Part shown: positions 34,878-44,632 of the stretch, one piece after another | Numbering within the stretch: the stretch's first letter is position 1 | Layout of the letters: each line of letters opens with the position of its first letter | Source of the DNA: Eisenibacter elegans DSM 3317 | Lineage (GTDB): Bacteria; Bacteroidota; Bacteroidia; Cytophagales; Microscillaceae | Assembly (NCBI RefSeq): GCF_000430505.1 | Contig: NZ_KE387154.1 | Location: 244,530-308,529 of the forward strand | Direction of reading: 5' to 3' | Length of the DNA stretch: 64,000 nucleotides | Program-made: the position numbers and the translations under genes | Notes under the pieces: model-generated | The model's input: only the letters and a program-made list of their open reading frames with translations | What the model was told of the DNA's origin: nothing | The model's database searches: none

Positions 34878-35349
34878 ACTGTTTGTCTCAACGAATAAAA
34901 CCGCAAGATACAAGAAAAAAGATAGGACGTGCAAGTGCCAACATAGTTTGAATCGCAGATTTCAAAAATTGCCAGTGGTGTATGAAAGATTCATACTATG
35001 CTGTTACAATAACGAGATTAGGTTGTAGAAAAAGCACCTACTTAATCCAAAGTTGGCAATAACCTTCTAGTGTGGCTTCGCTATTGCTTACATTTATAAG
35101 ATTGTTTGACAGTATAAAAAGTAGTATACTACTGGTGTATTCTAAAAATTAGCCTCAGGCTCAAAATATTATTTTGTTTTTAATTTTTAAACACAGTCTG
35201 TATCAACCAAACTGATAAATTGAATTTATTAATAATTTGTTAACATTGAAAACTTGGATATATCGTGAGTGCGGGTGTTTTTGTTGGATAATTTAATTAT
35301 TTATTATATAAAATAAAATTAAAATTTAAAAAAAGTACTATTATCTTAA
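34878..35349. other. AT-rich intergenic stretch upstream of the decayed RND locus
   Basis: No gene is supportable. Composition falls sharply, particularly around 35150-35345, with long A/T runs. It borders a pseudogene fragment and the broken efflux locus. No direct repeats or insertion-sequence ends could be recognised by eye. Confidence 0.5.
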
Positions 35350-35517
35350 TTTACCTTATTTTTACTGGTATTCCTATCCGCTCCTGCCCGTAATGAAGCA
35401 CTGATTACCATCATCACTGACGATGACCACGTGATTGTGATATCTGGAGACTGCGGCTCTGGAGCTTGTGCTGGAAATGGCAGTTGTGTCATTTTCGATG
35501 GAAAACGCATACAATAA
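35350..35517 (+). pseudogene. Remnant of a small secreted Cys-rich peptide gene, no start codon
   Basis: A frame of 55 codons is open from just after a TAA at 35347 to the stop at 35515. It reads as a signal-peptide-like stretch (LFLLVFLSAPA) followed by ITDDDHVIVISGDCGSGACA, GNGSC and a stop after KRIQ. The composition looks coding, but there is no ATG, GTG or TTG in frame at a useful position. It is probably the 3' part of a broken gene; translation from a rare start cannot be excluded. Confidence 0.4.
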
Positions 35518-35592
35518 GAAAGCACATTAAGCCACCCATTATCTTGGCTAAACATAGCGTTAGCCAAGGTTTTCGTTCCAATTAATGTCTGT

Positions 35593-36082
35593 ATGAAAAC
35601 AACACATACTTTCATATTCCTGTTGGTCTTAGGGCTGGCAGCTTGTCAGTCTTCATAAGAGGGCGGCCAAAAACAACCTGAGATGGACTTGGGCAAGTTC
35701 CAAAAAGTGGCGGAAGTGAGTTTGGACTTGGATGAGGAGAGCGCCTATAATCCACATATTGCGAGTACTTTATTGACTCCCGAACGGGAGTTATTAAAAG
35801 TGTATGTGCGCAACGGCCAAAAGGTGGGTGCAGGGCAAGTACTGGCCGAGCTGGATAAGTCCGAATGGCAATTGGCACTGCAAACAGCAGAGAATGACTT
35901 GGCCTTGACTAGGGAAGAGTATATCAAAGAAGTGATTGACTATGGCGGAGATTTGAGTCAAGCCAATGCGGGCATAGACCCCGTGCTGCATGAGCGCATC
36001 AGGGTGCGCAAAGGACTGAAGGGGGTAGAACTCAAAGTACAACAGGCACAAATGCAGCTCGACTGGGCTACAGCGCCGCAGT
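35593..36082 (+). pseudogene. Truncated RND membrane-fusion lipoprotein (HlyD/AcrA family) with a nonsense codon
   Basis: The frame starts MKTTHTFIFLLVLGLAACQS, a clear lipoprotein signal. It meets an in-frame TAA at codon 22 (35656-35658), then continues in the same frame with membrane-fusion protein sequence: LLKVYVRNGQKVGAGQVLAE is the lipoyl/barrel-sandwich motif, followed by a coiled-coil start (WQLALQTAENDLALTREEY). At about 36080 the frame breaks into RND transporter sequence. The hairpin's second half and the beta-barrel are missing. Both a point mutation and a deletion have therefore inactivated it. Confidence 0.85.
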
Positions 36083-37930
36083 GTTTTAATAACCCCCGAT
36101 GAAGCCCGGATGCAGGCACTGGGCATTACCGATGAGCTATTGGCACAAACCATCACCCAAAACAACCAAGAGCTGGGCACTATTTCGGTCAAGGACGGGC
36201 AGTATCGTTATTTTATGAAGCTGACCGCCCAAATACGCAACAGCGAAGATGTACGCAATATCAGCTTCATTACCCCCGGTGGTCAGGTGTTGCCTTTGTA
36301 TCAGTTTGCCCAAGTATATGATACCGTTGCACGGGCGCAAGGGCTGCACCTCTTCAACCACCAAGAGGCTGTGGCCATTACCATCCACAAACAAGCGCAG
36401 GCCCAAATGCCTGTGCTGATGCAAGCATTGGAGGAGGCCGTTGTGCAGTTCGAGAAAGACTACCCCCAAGTGGCTTTCCAACTGACTCAAAATCAGTCGT
36501 CCTTGTTACAGGCCGCCATTGGCAACCTCCAAAGTGATTTGCTCTTTGGGGGATGCTTTGCGTTTTTGGTGTTGTTTCTGTTTATGGGCAATTACAAAGC
36601 GCCTTTTTTGATAGGGGTGATTCTACCCACCTCCTTGGTGATGAGTTTTTTGATTTTCTATGTGTTTGGGATTGCCATCAATATCATCTCCTTGTCGGGC
36701 TTGGCACTGGGCTTGGGGATGACCATAGACAATGCCATCATTATTTTTGACAACATCGCCAAAAAACGGCAAGAAGGGCTCGATTTGTTGGATAGCTGTG
36801 TGGAGGGCACGGCAGAGATGATACCCCCGCTGGTGAGCTCTTCGCTCACTACCTTGGCCGTTTGTTGGCGCTGTTGGCCGGGCTGTCTGTCAACTTGGCC
36901 TTGTGCCTAGGGGTAGTGTACTTGTTGGGCATTCAGATTCACCTGTATTCTTTGTCCGGGCTGACCATCTCTTTTGGCCTAGTGCTGGACAATGCCATTG
37001 TCATGCTCGACCACTTGAGGCGCAAGGGAGACCGCCGGATTCTGCTTGCCTTGATTGGAGCTACCTTCAGCTGGCTTTGCGCAGCAAACCCATCGGCCAC
37101 AGCCTGTATACTCTTTATCAACAAGAGTGGACTCCGGTGCTGATGAAATCCCGCCATGCGGAAGCGTTTTCGACCTTCCAACTATCCGACGCACAGCTCT
37201 CTTTTACTCCCGAGCAAGCGCTCAAAATGAGCCAAGTCAGCACACTCCAATTTGAAAAAACAAGCAGCGCCCTATACAAAGAAAATCGCCAATATCTCCG
37301 TGTAATCGGCTTTGAGTACTATGGTAGCGACCGGTTTGGCAAAAAATACCTACAAGAAGTCCTAGAAGGCTTCCGTGGTGAGCTTCCCATTGGCTACAGT
37401 GCCGAAGCCGTAGAGCTGCGCTTTGGCGAAGCAGCCAAAGCCAAACGCCGCTATAGCCTGCTTTTGGTGATGTTGGTGGGCATCTTTTTGGTGTGTAGTA
37501 TTTTGTTTGAAAACCTGCGGCAGCCCTTGATGATCATCTTTACTATCCCCTTATCATTCATCGGCCTTTTTTTGATTTTTGCCTGGGGGAGTTCTACTTC
37601 GACCAAGGAGGCTATGCCGCCTTCATTATGCTTGGTGGATTGGTGGTCAATGCCGCTATTTTCATCCTCAACGATTTCAACAACAACCCCCAAAAGCCGC
37701 ACAAGCGTCGCGTAGTGAAGGCTGTTTGGTACAAAGCTACTCCCATCTTGATGACTACCCTCTCCACCATCTTGGGGCTTCTTCCTTTTCTGACCGAAGG
37801 TGATCAAGAGGTGTTCTGGTTTTCATTGGCCATAGGAGCCATCGGCGGGTTGTTATTTTCGCTCATTGGGGTGTTTGTAGTGTTGCCGGTGTGGATGCTA
37901 GATAATAACATTGTGTCTGCCAAGCGGTAA
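36083..37930 (+). pseudogene. Decayed RND efflux transporter (AcrB-type), several frameshifts and deletions
   Basis: Four consecutive segments in different frames carry RND sequence. At 36083-36858 lie part of the porter domain and TM2-TM4 (NIISLSGLALGLGMTIDNAI). At 36859-37066 is another TM3/TM4-like piece (YSLSGLTISFGLVLDNAIVM). At 37067-37590 comes the second porter half and TM8/9. At 37590-37930 are TM10-12, ending LDNNIVSAKR before a stop. Intact RND pumps are about 1000-1050 residues; under 620 codons remain. Two successive TM4-like motifs with different sequence suggest that pieces of two tandem RND genes were fused by deletion. Confidence 0.85.
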
Positions 37931-38115
37931 AGAGGGTGTGTTTATCAAGTGGAATCAAAATTAGTTTTGAAGGCTGAGGGACTAGTAACTCTTGAACGTC
38001 AGTAAAACCAAATAGGCAAATCCTTCAATCAAATAAATCTTGATGTATTTTCGGTATGGCTTCAAAAGGCAGCCTGTCAGCCACTCACTCTAAGGTAAAC
38101 TTGGCCAAAAATTGC

Positions 38116-38123
38116 TAATTTTG
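38116..38123 (+). promoter_or_regulatory. Predicted -7 element of the ABC-F gene
   Basis: TAATTTTG fits TAnnTTTG and ends 24 bases before the start at 38148. Confidence 0.4.
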
Positions 38124-38147
38124 CCCCTACATCGATTATCATTTCTT

Positions 38148-40025
38148 ATGAATCTCCTCTCCGTTGATAGTATCAGCAAAGCCTTTGGCCTGCGGGTTCT
38201 CTTCGAAAACCTTTCTTTTGGCATCCAACAAGGCCAAAAAGTAGCCCTTGTAGCGCCCAATGGCGCGGGCAAGTCTACCATGCTCAAAATCATCACCCAA
38301 CAAGAACCGCCCGACAGCGGAGAGGTAGCCTTTCGACAGGGGGTGCGGGTGGGGTTTTTGCCCCAAAACCCTGATTTTAGCGCCTATGAAACCGTAGAAG
38401 AGGCGGTGTTTGCCTCCCAAAATCCGGCAGTAGCCGCCATCCTCCTATACCGTCGTTGTCTTGAAGGGCAGGCCGACTCGGCGCAGATGCAACAAGCCTT
38501 AGAGCAGATGGATACCCACAAGGCTTGGGACTACGAAACCAAGATCCAACAGATTCTTTCGGAGCTTAAAGTAGGCAATCTCCAACAGGCTGTCTCTTCG
38601 CTTTCTGGAGGACAGGAAAAGCGTGTGGCCTTGGCCAAAATTTTGATTGACGAACCCGACCTACTCATCCTTGATGAGCCTACCAACCACCTCGACCTCG
38701 ATATGATTGCCTGGCTCGAAGAATACCTCTCTCAAAAACGCCTCAGCTTGCTGATGGTTACCCACGACCGCTATTTTTTGGAGAATGTGTGTAATGAAAT
38801 TCTGGAGCTGGCCGATGGAACACTCTACCGGCACTTGGGCAACTACTCGTACTTCTTGGAACAAAAAGAAATCCGTGAAACCCAGCAAGCCACTGAAGTA
38901 ACCAAGGCGCGCAACCTGATGCGTAAAGAACTGGACTGGATTCGCCGCCAGCCCAAAGCCCGAGGTACCAAGGCCAAGTATAGGGTAGAGGCATTTGAGG
39001 GTATCAAAGAAAAAGCTTCCCAAAATACTGCGACCCAACAGCTGCAGGTCGATTCACAGATGAGCCGCTTGGGCAAAAAAATTCTGGAATTCGAGAAAGT
39101 CTCCAAACGCTTTGGCGACATCATCATCACCCAAGACTTTGATTATGTCTTCAAACGCAAGGAACGGGTAGGTATTGTCGGCCATAACGGTGTGGGTAAG
39201 TCTTCTTTCTTACAGATGTTGACCGGCCAGCTTGCCCCCGATAGCGGGCAGATTACCAAGGGTGAAACGGTCGTTTTTGGCTACTACACCCAAGGTGGGC
39301 TCCAACTCCCCGAAGACAAGCGGGTGCTGGAGGTGATTCAAGATATTGCCGAAAAAATCGAACTGGGGGGGGGACAAACCGCCTCGCCTACCCAGCTCCT
39401 AGAGCAGTTTATGTTCGACAAAGACCGCCGCTATGCCTATGTCAGCACCTTGAGCGGGGGCGAAAAGCGCCGTTTATACCTCCTGACAGTCTTGCTTCAA
39501 AAGCCTAATTTCCTCATCCTTGATGAGCCTACCAATGATCTTGACTTGCTGACACTCAATGTTTTGGAAGAGTTTTTGGCTAATTTTGAAGGTTGTCTGC
39601 TCGTGGTTACCCACGATCGTTATTTCCTCGATAAGCTCGCCGACCACTTGCTAATCTTCGAAGGCCAAGGTGTTATCCGCGACTACAACGGGCAGTATAG
39701 CGACTACCGCGCCGAGCTAGCCATCGAAAAGGCAGAAGCCCAAAAGCCCAGCCCTAAAACGCCCGTCGAAACCCCCAAACCTGCCCACCCAGTGGCGGCG
39801 GCTCCTGCCAAGAAAAAGCTAAGCTTCAAAGAACAACGCGAATATGAAGCCCTAGAGGCCGAGATTGCTGAGCTAGAAGCCCAAAAGGAGGCCCTGACCG
39901 CAGAGATGAGTGGAGACCAACAAGACCACGAAGCCCTACAACAACTAGCCGAAAAACTCGAAAAACTCATCCAAACCATCGACGAAAAAACCGACCGCTG
40001 GCTGACCTTGGCCGAATCTGCATAG
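38148..40025 (+). CDS. uup: ABC-F family ATPase, Uup-like
   Basis: The start MNLLSVDSISKAFGLRVLFE at 38148 is the family's. The 625 residues hold two ABC domains without membrane segments. Domain 1 has APNGAGKST, LSGGQEKRVALAKI and LLILDEPTNHLD; domain 2 has GHNGVGKSS, LSGGEKRRLYLLT and LILDEPTNDLD. Between them is the linker rich in Arg/Lys (RRQPKARGTKAKYRVEAFE) that enters the ribosomal E site in ABC-F proteins. A C-terminal coiled coil (about 560-625: YEALEAEIAELEAQKEALTA) identifies the Uup subgroup, whose members bind ribosomes and branched DNA. It acts in the cytoplasm. Confidence 0.92.
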   Translation: MNLLSVDSISKAFGLRVLFENLSFGIQQGQKVALVAPNGAGKSTMLKIITQQEPPDSGEVAFRQGVRVGFLPQNPDFSAYETVEEAVFASQNPAVAAILLYRRCLEGQADSAQMQQALEQMDTHKAWDYETKIQQILSELKVGNLQQAVSSLSGGQEKRVALAKILIDEPDLLILDEPTNHLDLDMIAWLEEYLSQKRLSLLMVTHDRYFLENVCNEILELADGTLYRHLGNYSYFLEQKEIRETQQATEVTKARNLMRKELDWIRRQPKARGTKAKYRVEAFEGIKEKASQNTATQQLQVDSQMSRLGKKILEFEKVSKRFGDIIITQDFDYVFKRKERVGIVGHNGVGKSSFLQMLTGQLAPDSGQITKGETVVFGYYTQGGLQLPEDKRVLEVIQDIAEKIELGGGQTASPTQLLEQFMFDKDRRYAYVSTLSGGEKRRLYLLTVLLQKPNFLILDEPTNDLDLLTLNVLEEFLANFEGCLLVVTHDRYFLDKLADHLLIFEGQGVIRDYNGQYSDYRAELAIEKAEAQKPSPKTPVETPKPAHPVAAAPAKKKLSFKEQREYEALEAEIAELEAQKEALTAEMSGDQQDHEALQQLAEKLEKLIQTIDEKTDRWLTLAESA

Positions 40026-40103
40026 CACAAAAGCGATATACGTCTTTTTTTGTGTGGGAAATAGGTTTTTTTGTGTATTTTTAACCTACTCAAACCATTG
40101 CTG

Positions 40104-42194
40104 ATGAGTGTACTGGATACCAAAATAGAGTTTGCCAAAGGGGTAGGGACTAAACGCGCTGACTTGCTCAAAACTGAGCTGAACCTTCACACCTTTAGGG
40201 ATGTGTTGGAATATTATCCCTTTCGGCACGAAGACCGCACCGAGTTACACAAAGCCAAAAACCTACTCGAATCGATGACGGTGGCGCAGCTAAAAGGCAA
40301 AATTCTATACACCAGCCTAGTAGGCGAAGGAGCCAAGCAGCGCCTAGTCGCTACCTTTTCGGATGGTACAGGCGAGGTAGACTTGGTATGGTTTCACGGC
40401 ATCAATGGCATCCAAAAATTTATCAAAAGCCAAACCGAGTACCTCATCTATGGGCAGCCGCAGTTTTTTAATGGCAAGTTCAGCTTCATACACCCCGAAA
40501 TGGAGCTGTACCAAGAAGAGGGGAGCAGCATTGGACTGCTCTACCCAGTCTATAATACTACCGAAAAGCTCAAACGCAGCTATGTAAACAGCAAAGCGCT
40601 GAGCAAAGTAGTGCAGGCTGTGTTGGAAAAATGCGTTACCCAATTGCCTGAAACCCTTTCGGATGAGCTGCGGGCGGAGTTTGAACTGCTCCCCCGCCCC
40701 GATGCTGTCCGTTGTATACACTTCCCACCTAATGTGGGGATGCTGGCCAAGGCCAAAAAACGCCTCAAGTTTGAAGAGTTGTTTTTTATTCAACTACAAC
40801 TTGTCCGCCAAAAACGTCTCAAGCAGCAAACCTTCCACGGTATGGTATGTAGGGACACCAAGCTCTTCACCGATTTTTTTGAAAATCATCTTCCTTTTGA
40901 GCTTACCGATGCACAAAAGCGTGTACTCAAGGAGATTTACACCGACATGGCCTCTGGCAAACAGATGAACCGCCTGCTACAAGGGGATGTAGGCAGCGGC
41001 AAAACCATTGTCGCCTTTATGGCCATGCTCATCGCCGTGGGCAATGGCGCACAGGCCTGCTTGATGGCTCCTACCGAAATCTTGGCCGACCAACACTACC
41101 GCTCTCTAGAGCCGCTGGCTACTGCTATGGGCTTGCAGATAGACTTGCTCACCGGCTCTACCCGTACCAGAGTACGGCGTGTGATGCACCAACGCCTCGA
41201 AAACGGCAATCTACACCTGCTTGTAGGCACTCACGCCTTGCTCGAAGACAAGGTACAGTTTGAGAATCTCGGCCTTTGCATTATCGACGAGCAACACCGC
41301 TTTGGGGTAGAGCAACGCAGCCGCCTCTGGACTAAGAACGAGCAACACTATCCGCATATCTTGGTCATGACGGCCACACCCATTCCCCGTACCCTAGCCA
41401 TGACACTCTACGGCGACCTCGATGTGTCGGTCATTGACCAGCTGCCCGCCGGGCGCAAACCCATCGTCACGGCTCACCGCTATGATGCCCACCGCCTGCG
41501 GGTGTTTGGTTTTATCAAAGAGCAAATCGCCGCCGGAAGGCAGGCCTATATCGTTTATCCGCTGATTGAGGAGTCAGAAAAACTGGACTACAAAAACCTC
41601 ATGGATGGCTACGAGAGTGTGTGCCGCGCTTTTCCCGGAATGGGTATCAGTATCGTACACGGGCAAATGGGCGCTCCTGAGAAAGAATACGAAATGCAAC
41701 GCTTTGTAAAAGGCGAAACCAAGATTATGGTGGCTACCACGGTGATAGAAGTCGGTGTAAACGTGCCCAATGCTTCTGTGATGGTCATTGAAAATGCCGA
41801 ACGCTTTGGCCTAGCCCAGCTTCACCAGCTCAGAGGCCGGGTAGGGCGGGGTGCAGAGCAGTCTTATTGTATCCTGATGACCAAGGACAAGCTCAGCCAA
41901 GATGGCAAAATCCGTATCGATACCATGGTACGCACCACCAACGGCTTTGAGATTGCCGATGTAGACCTACAACTGCGCGGCCCCGGCGACCTGATGGGCA
42001 AGCAACAAAGCGGTACGGTAGACCTTATCATCGCCGACCTCGCCCAAGATGGTGAATTGCTCCAACAAGCCCGCACAGCAGCGATTGCCTTGCTCGAACA
42101 CGATCCGCAGCTACAGCGTCCGCAAAACGCCCCCATTCGTAATCAACTCAATGAGTTAGCCCGCCACAAAAGCTTCTGGAGCCGAATTAGCTAA
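40104..42194 (+). CDS. recG: ATP-dependent DNA helicase RecG
   Basis: The start MSVLDTKIEFAKGVGTKRAD at 40104 is chosen over the frame's first ATG at 40071. RecG reverses stalled forks and processes Holliday junctions. Visible are the N-terminal wedge (OB) domain, Walker A LLQGDVGSGKTIVAFMA near residue 294, motif II IIDEQHRFGVEQR near 394, motif III VMTATPIPRTLAMTLYGD, and the C-terminal TRG region with FGLAQLHQLRGRVGRG. Its 696 residues are the usual length. It follows uup by 78 bases and leads into the methyltransferase gene by 11 bases. Confidence 0.97.
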   Translation: MSVLDTKIEFAKGVGTKRADLLKTELNLHTFRDVLEYYPFRHEDRTELHKAKNLLESMTVAQLKGKILYTSLVGEGAKQRLVATFSDGTGEVDLVWFHGINGIQKFIKSQTEYLIYGQPQFFNGKFSFIHPEMELYQEEGSSIGLLYPVYNTTEKLKRSYVNSKALSKVVQAVLEKCVTQLPETLSDELRAEFELLPRPDAVRCIHFPPNVGMLAKAKKRLKFEELFFIQLQLVRQKRLKQQTFHGMVCRDTKLFTDFFENHLPFELTDAQKRVLKEIYTDMASGKQMNRLLQGDVGSGKTIVAFMAMLIAVGNGAQACLMAPTEILADQHYRSLEPLATAMGLQIDLLTGSTRTRVRRVMHQRLENGNLHLLVGTHALLEDKVQFENLGLCIIDEQHRFGVEQRSRLWTKNEQHYPHILVMTATPIPRTLAMTLYGDLDVSVIDQLPAGRKPIVTAHRYDAHRLRVFGFIKEQIAAGRQAYIVYPLIEESEKLDYKNLMDGYESVCRAFPGMGISIVHGQMGAPEKEYEMQRFVKGETKIMVATTVIEVGVNVPNASVMVIENAERFGLAQLHQLRGRVGRGAEQSYCILMTKDKLSQDGKIRIDTMVRTTNGFEIADVDLQLRGPGDLMGKQQSGTVDLIIADLAQDGELLQQARTAAIALLEHDPQLQRPQNAPIRNQLNELARHKSFWSRIS

Positions 42195-42205
42195 GTCCCG
42201 TTTCT

Positions 42206-43468
42206 ATGGATATGGATGCCCTACTCACTGCCGAGGTGCAGGCCTTGTGCCAACAATACCTCAACGAAGACCCGGCGCAGCTAATGCTCAAAAAGCCCCC
42301 GGTAGCGCCTGCGCTATGGAAGGCTGTCGTAAAACAGATACAAGCCCGCCAAAAAGTCAAACACAAACTACCCGACTGGTATGCGCATCCGCAGGTAATC
42401 TATCCGGCGGCGCTTTCCTCTGAGCAGGCTTCTTCGCAAGCGACCGCCTCACTCAAGCTCAATTTGTTGACACACAGCAGCAGCCCAATATTGGTGGATA
42501 AACAAACTACCGCCGCAGACTTGACGGGAGGCTTGGGGGTAGATACTTGGCATTGGGCCTCTGCTTTCCAGACGGTACATTATGTAGAGCAGATGGCTGA
42601 TATTGCGGTCTGTGCTCAACACAATTTTAGGGTGTTTCACAAAAACAACATCCAAGTACACGCACAAACTGCCGAGGATTTTCTGGCTCAATATGAGGGA
42701 ATGCTGGATTTTTGCTACCTCGACCCTGCCCGCCGCAATCAAACTGCGCGAAAGGTTTTCCGCTGGCAAGACTGCCAGCCCGACCTTGTCGAGCTGCTGC
42801 CTTTGTTGTTACAAAAAAGCCGCCTGACATTGGTCAAAGCTTCGCCCATACTGGATATAACACAAGCAACTGCTTCGCTTATACAAGCAGGGGCACACAT
42901 AAGGGCGGTGTGGGTCGTCAGCCTGATGAATGAAGTCAAAGAACTACTGATTGCCTTTGGTGCATCTCCGGCAGAGCAACCCTGGGAAATCACCTGTGTA
43001 GACCTCTACGACGATGGTAGCACCCGCCACCAATATCAGTTTGATCCACTGGCAGAGCCTGATATTGCCGTAAACTACAGCGAGCCAAAAACATATATTT
43101 TTGAACCCATGCCGGCTATCTTGAAAGCAGGAGCGTTCAAATCTGTGGCCAATGCGTGGGGATTGACCAAGCTCCACCCCAACAGCCATCTCTATACGGC
43201 AGATACGTTTGAATTCAGAAGCGGATTCCCCGGGCGTATTTTTACCCTTGAGGCAGTAACCAAATATCAAAAAAAGTCAGTCAGAGCCTTCCTCTCAGAC
43301 GACAAAGCGCATATCGCCACCCGAAACTTCCCCGATACGGCTGTGAAGGTAAGGCAAAAGTTAGGGCTACGCGATGGAGGAGCATACTATCTCTTTGCTA
43401 CCACACTACTCGACAAACAACCTGCAATCTTGATTTGCAAGAAATCACCCGCCTTTGAGGATGATTGA
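42206..43468 (+). CDS. Class I SAM-dependent methyltransferase with THUMP-like (PG_1098-type) domains
   Basis: The 420 residues start MDMDALLTAEVQALCQQYLN. The SAM motif is AADLTGGLGVDTWHWAS (about 108-124), followed by YVEQ as the acidic end of strand 2. FCYLDPARRN, a DPxR variant of the DPPY motif, is at about 172-181. The C-terminal region (SGFPGRIFTLEAVTKYQKKS, then AHIATRNFPDTAVKVRQKLG) matches the ferredoxin-like and THUMP-like modules described for the Porphyromonas PG_1098 family, which suggests an RNA substrate. It probably belongs to the uup-recG transcription unit. Confidence 0.85.
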   Translation: MDMDALLTAEVQALCQQYLNEDPAQLMLKKPPVAPALWKAVVKQIQARQKVKHKLPDWYAHPQVIYPAALSSEQASSQATASLKLNLLTHSSSPILVDKQTTAADLTGGLGVDTWHWASAFQTVHYVEQMADIAVCAQHNFRVFHKNNIQVHAQTAEDFLAQYEGMLDFCYLDPARRNQTARKVFRWQDCQPDLVELLPLLLQKSRLTLVKASPILDITQATASLIQAGAHIRAVWVVSLMNEVKELLIAFGASPAEQPWEITCVDLYDDGSTRHQYQFDPLAEPDIAVNYSEPKTYIFEPMPAILKAGAFKSVANAWGLTKLHPNSHLYTADTFEFRSGFPGRIFTLEAVTKYQKKSVRAFLSDDKAHIATRNFPDTAVKVRQKLGLRDGGAYYLFATTLLDKQPAILICKKSPAFEDD

Positions 43469-43745
43469 TGAACTTGTCGGTGTGTGAAAGCCCAACTTTA
43501 CGAAGTTATTCCTATTTTTGCAGCGCTTTTTCGCTGCTATACTCCCTGAAAATTATACCTAATCAGTATTGGTTTGAGAAATGTGTGTGTTGGAAGTACT
43601 TGATAATCAAGAAGATAAAATCCTGTGCATTCTCAAATCAGCTGAATCTTGGTATCGTTTGGGAAATGGGTGTTCGAGAAGTTATTGAGCATCAAAAGAG
43701 TCAAATCAAGTAACCCTTGGCATATATTTTTCAAAAAGCCTTCTG

Positions 43746-44480
43746 ATGAAAGAAATTCAAATTCGCAAGCTCTCCATAGTCATTCCGGCCTACAACGAAG
43801 CTCGCACCATTCACCTCATTCTTGACAAAATCAAGGCTGTTGAGTTAACAGGAAATATCGAAAAAGAGCTGATCATTGTCAATGATTGTTCAACCGACGC
43901 TACCGCCACCGCCATAGCCCAATACCAAGAGGCCAACCCAATGCTCCCCATTACCTATGTGGAGCACGAGCGAAACAAGGGCAAAGGCGCAGCGTTGCAT
44001 ACAGGCATTGCCCACGCTACCGGAGAGTATATCATCATCCAAGATGCTGACCTTGAGTACGACCCCCGAGAGTATAACGACTTGCTCAAGCCTATTCTGG
44101 AGGGCTTTGCAGATGTGGTATATGGCTCTCGCTTTATGGGTGGTAACCCCCACCGCGTGTTGTTTTTCTGGCATACAATCGGCAATAAATTCTTGACCTT
44201 CTTGTCCAATTTTTTTACCGATCTCAACCTGACTGATATGGAGACTTGCTACAAGCTCTTCCGTGCAGACTTGGTGCAGGGGCTGCGCTTGCGCGAAAAA
44301 CGTTTTGGTTTTGAGCCAGAGGTAACCGCCAAGATTGCCCGTGTCAAAGGGGTGCGTATTTACGAAGTCGGTATCTCATACTATGGGCGTACCTATGCCG
44401 AAGGCAAAAAAATCAACTGGCGCGACGGCTTCCGGGCTATCTACTGTATCTTGAAGTACAACATTTGGGCTAGGCGCTAA
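43746..44480 (+). CDS. Family 2 glycosyltransferase, dolichyl-phosphate mannosyltransferase-like
   Basis: The 244-residue GT-A enzyme starts [20 protein letters not shown]. It shows the nucleotide-binding [10 protein letters not shown], the DxD-like [11 protein letters not shown] near residue 100, and YGSRFMGG and [13 protein letters not shown], all typical of the DPM1/polyprenyl-phosphate glycosyltransferase branch. It lacks a C-terminal membrane segment. It should load a sugar from a nucleotide donor onto polyprenyl phosphate; the sugar is unknown. The 277 bases upstream have no convincing gene. Confidence 0.9.
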   Translation: MKEIQIRKLSIVIPAYNEARTIHLILDKIKAVELTGNIEKELIIVNDCSTDATATAIAQYQEANPMLPITYVEHERNKGKGAALHTGIAHATGEYIIIQDADLEYDPREYNDLLKPILEGFADVVYGSRFMGGNPHRVLFFWHTIGNKFLTFLSNFFTDLNLTDMETCYKLFRADLVQGLRLREKRFGFEPEVTAKIARVKGVRIYEVGISYYGRTYAEGKKINWRDGFRAIYCILKYNIWARR

Positions 44481-44502
44481 GGCCGTCCGCCCCCCACAAT
44501 AC

Positions 44503-44540
44503 AAAACCGCAGGTAAACCCTAGGGCTTATCTGCGGTTTT
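44503..44540 (+). terminator. Rho-independent terminator after the glycosyltransferase gene
   Basis: AAAACCGCAG at 44503-44512 pairs with CTGCGGTTTT at 44531-44540. The loop contains further complementary bases (AAACCC with GGGCTT), giving a long stem, and T-rich sequence follows. Confidence 0.85.
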
Positions 44541-44632
44541 TATATCTGTGGTCTCAGGGCTCAGATGTATGTATACCCAATCAAAAATCGAGAAATTTAC
44601 CCACTGAAAACCCTTGTGAATCTTGGTATACT

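Noticed and set aside
34877-35590. Insertion sequence in the AT-rich gap
   Set aside because: No transposase frame, terminal inverted repeats or target duplication could be seen.
35346-35615. 89-codon minus-strand frame (starts MKVCVVFIQT)
   Set aside because: It is antisense to the better-looking plus-strand secreted-peptide remnant and to the start of the MFP pseudogene.
43465-43713. 82-codon frame after the THUMP-like methyltransferase gene
   Set aside because: It overlaps the methyltransferase stop, has no recognisable motif, and its composition is that of intergenic DNA.
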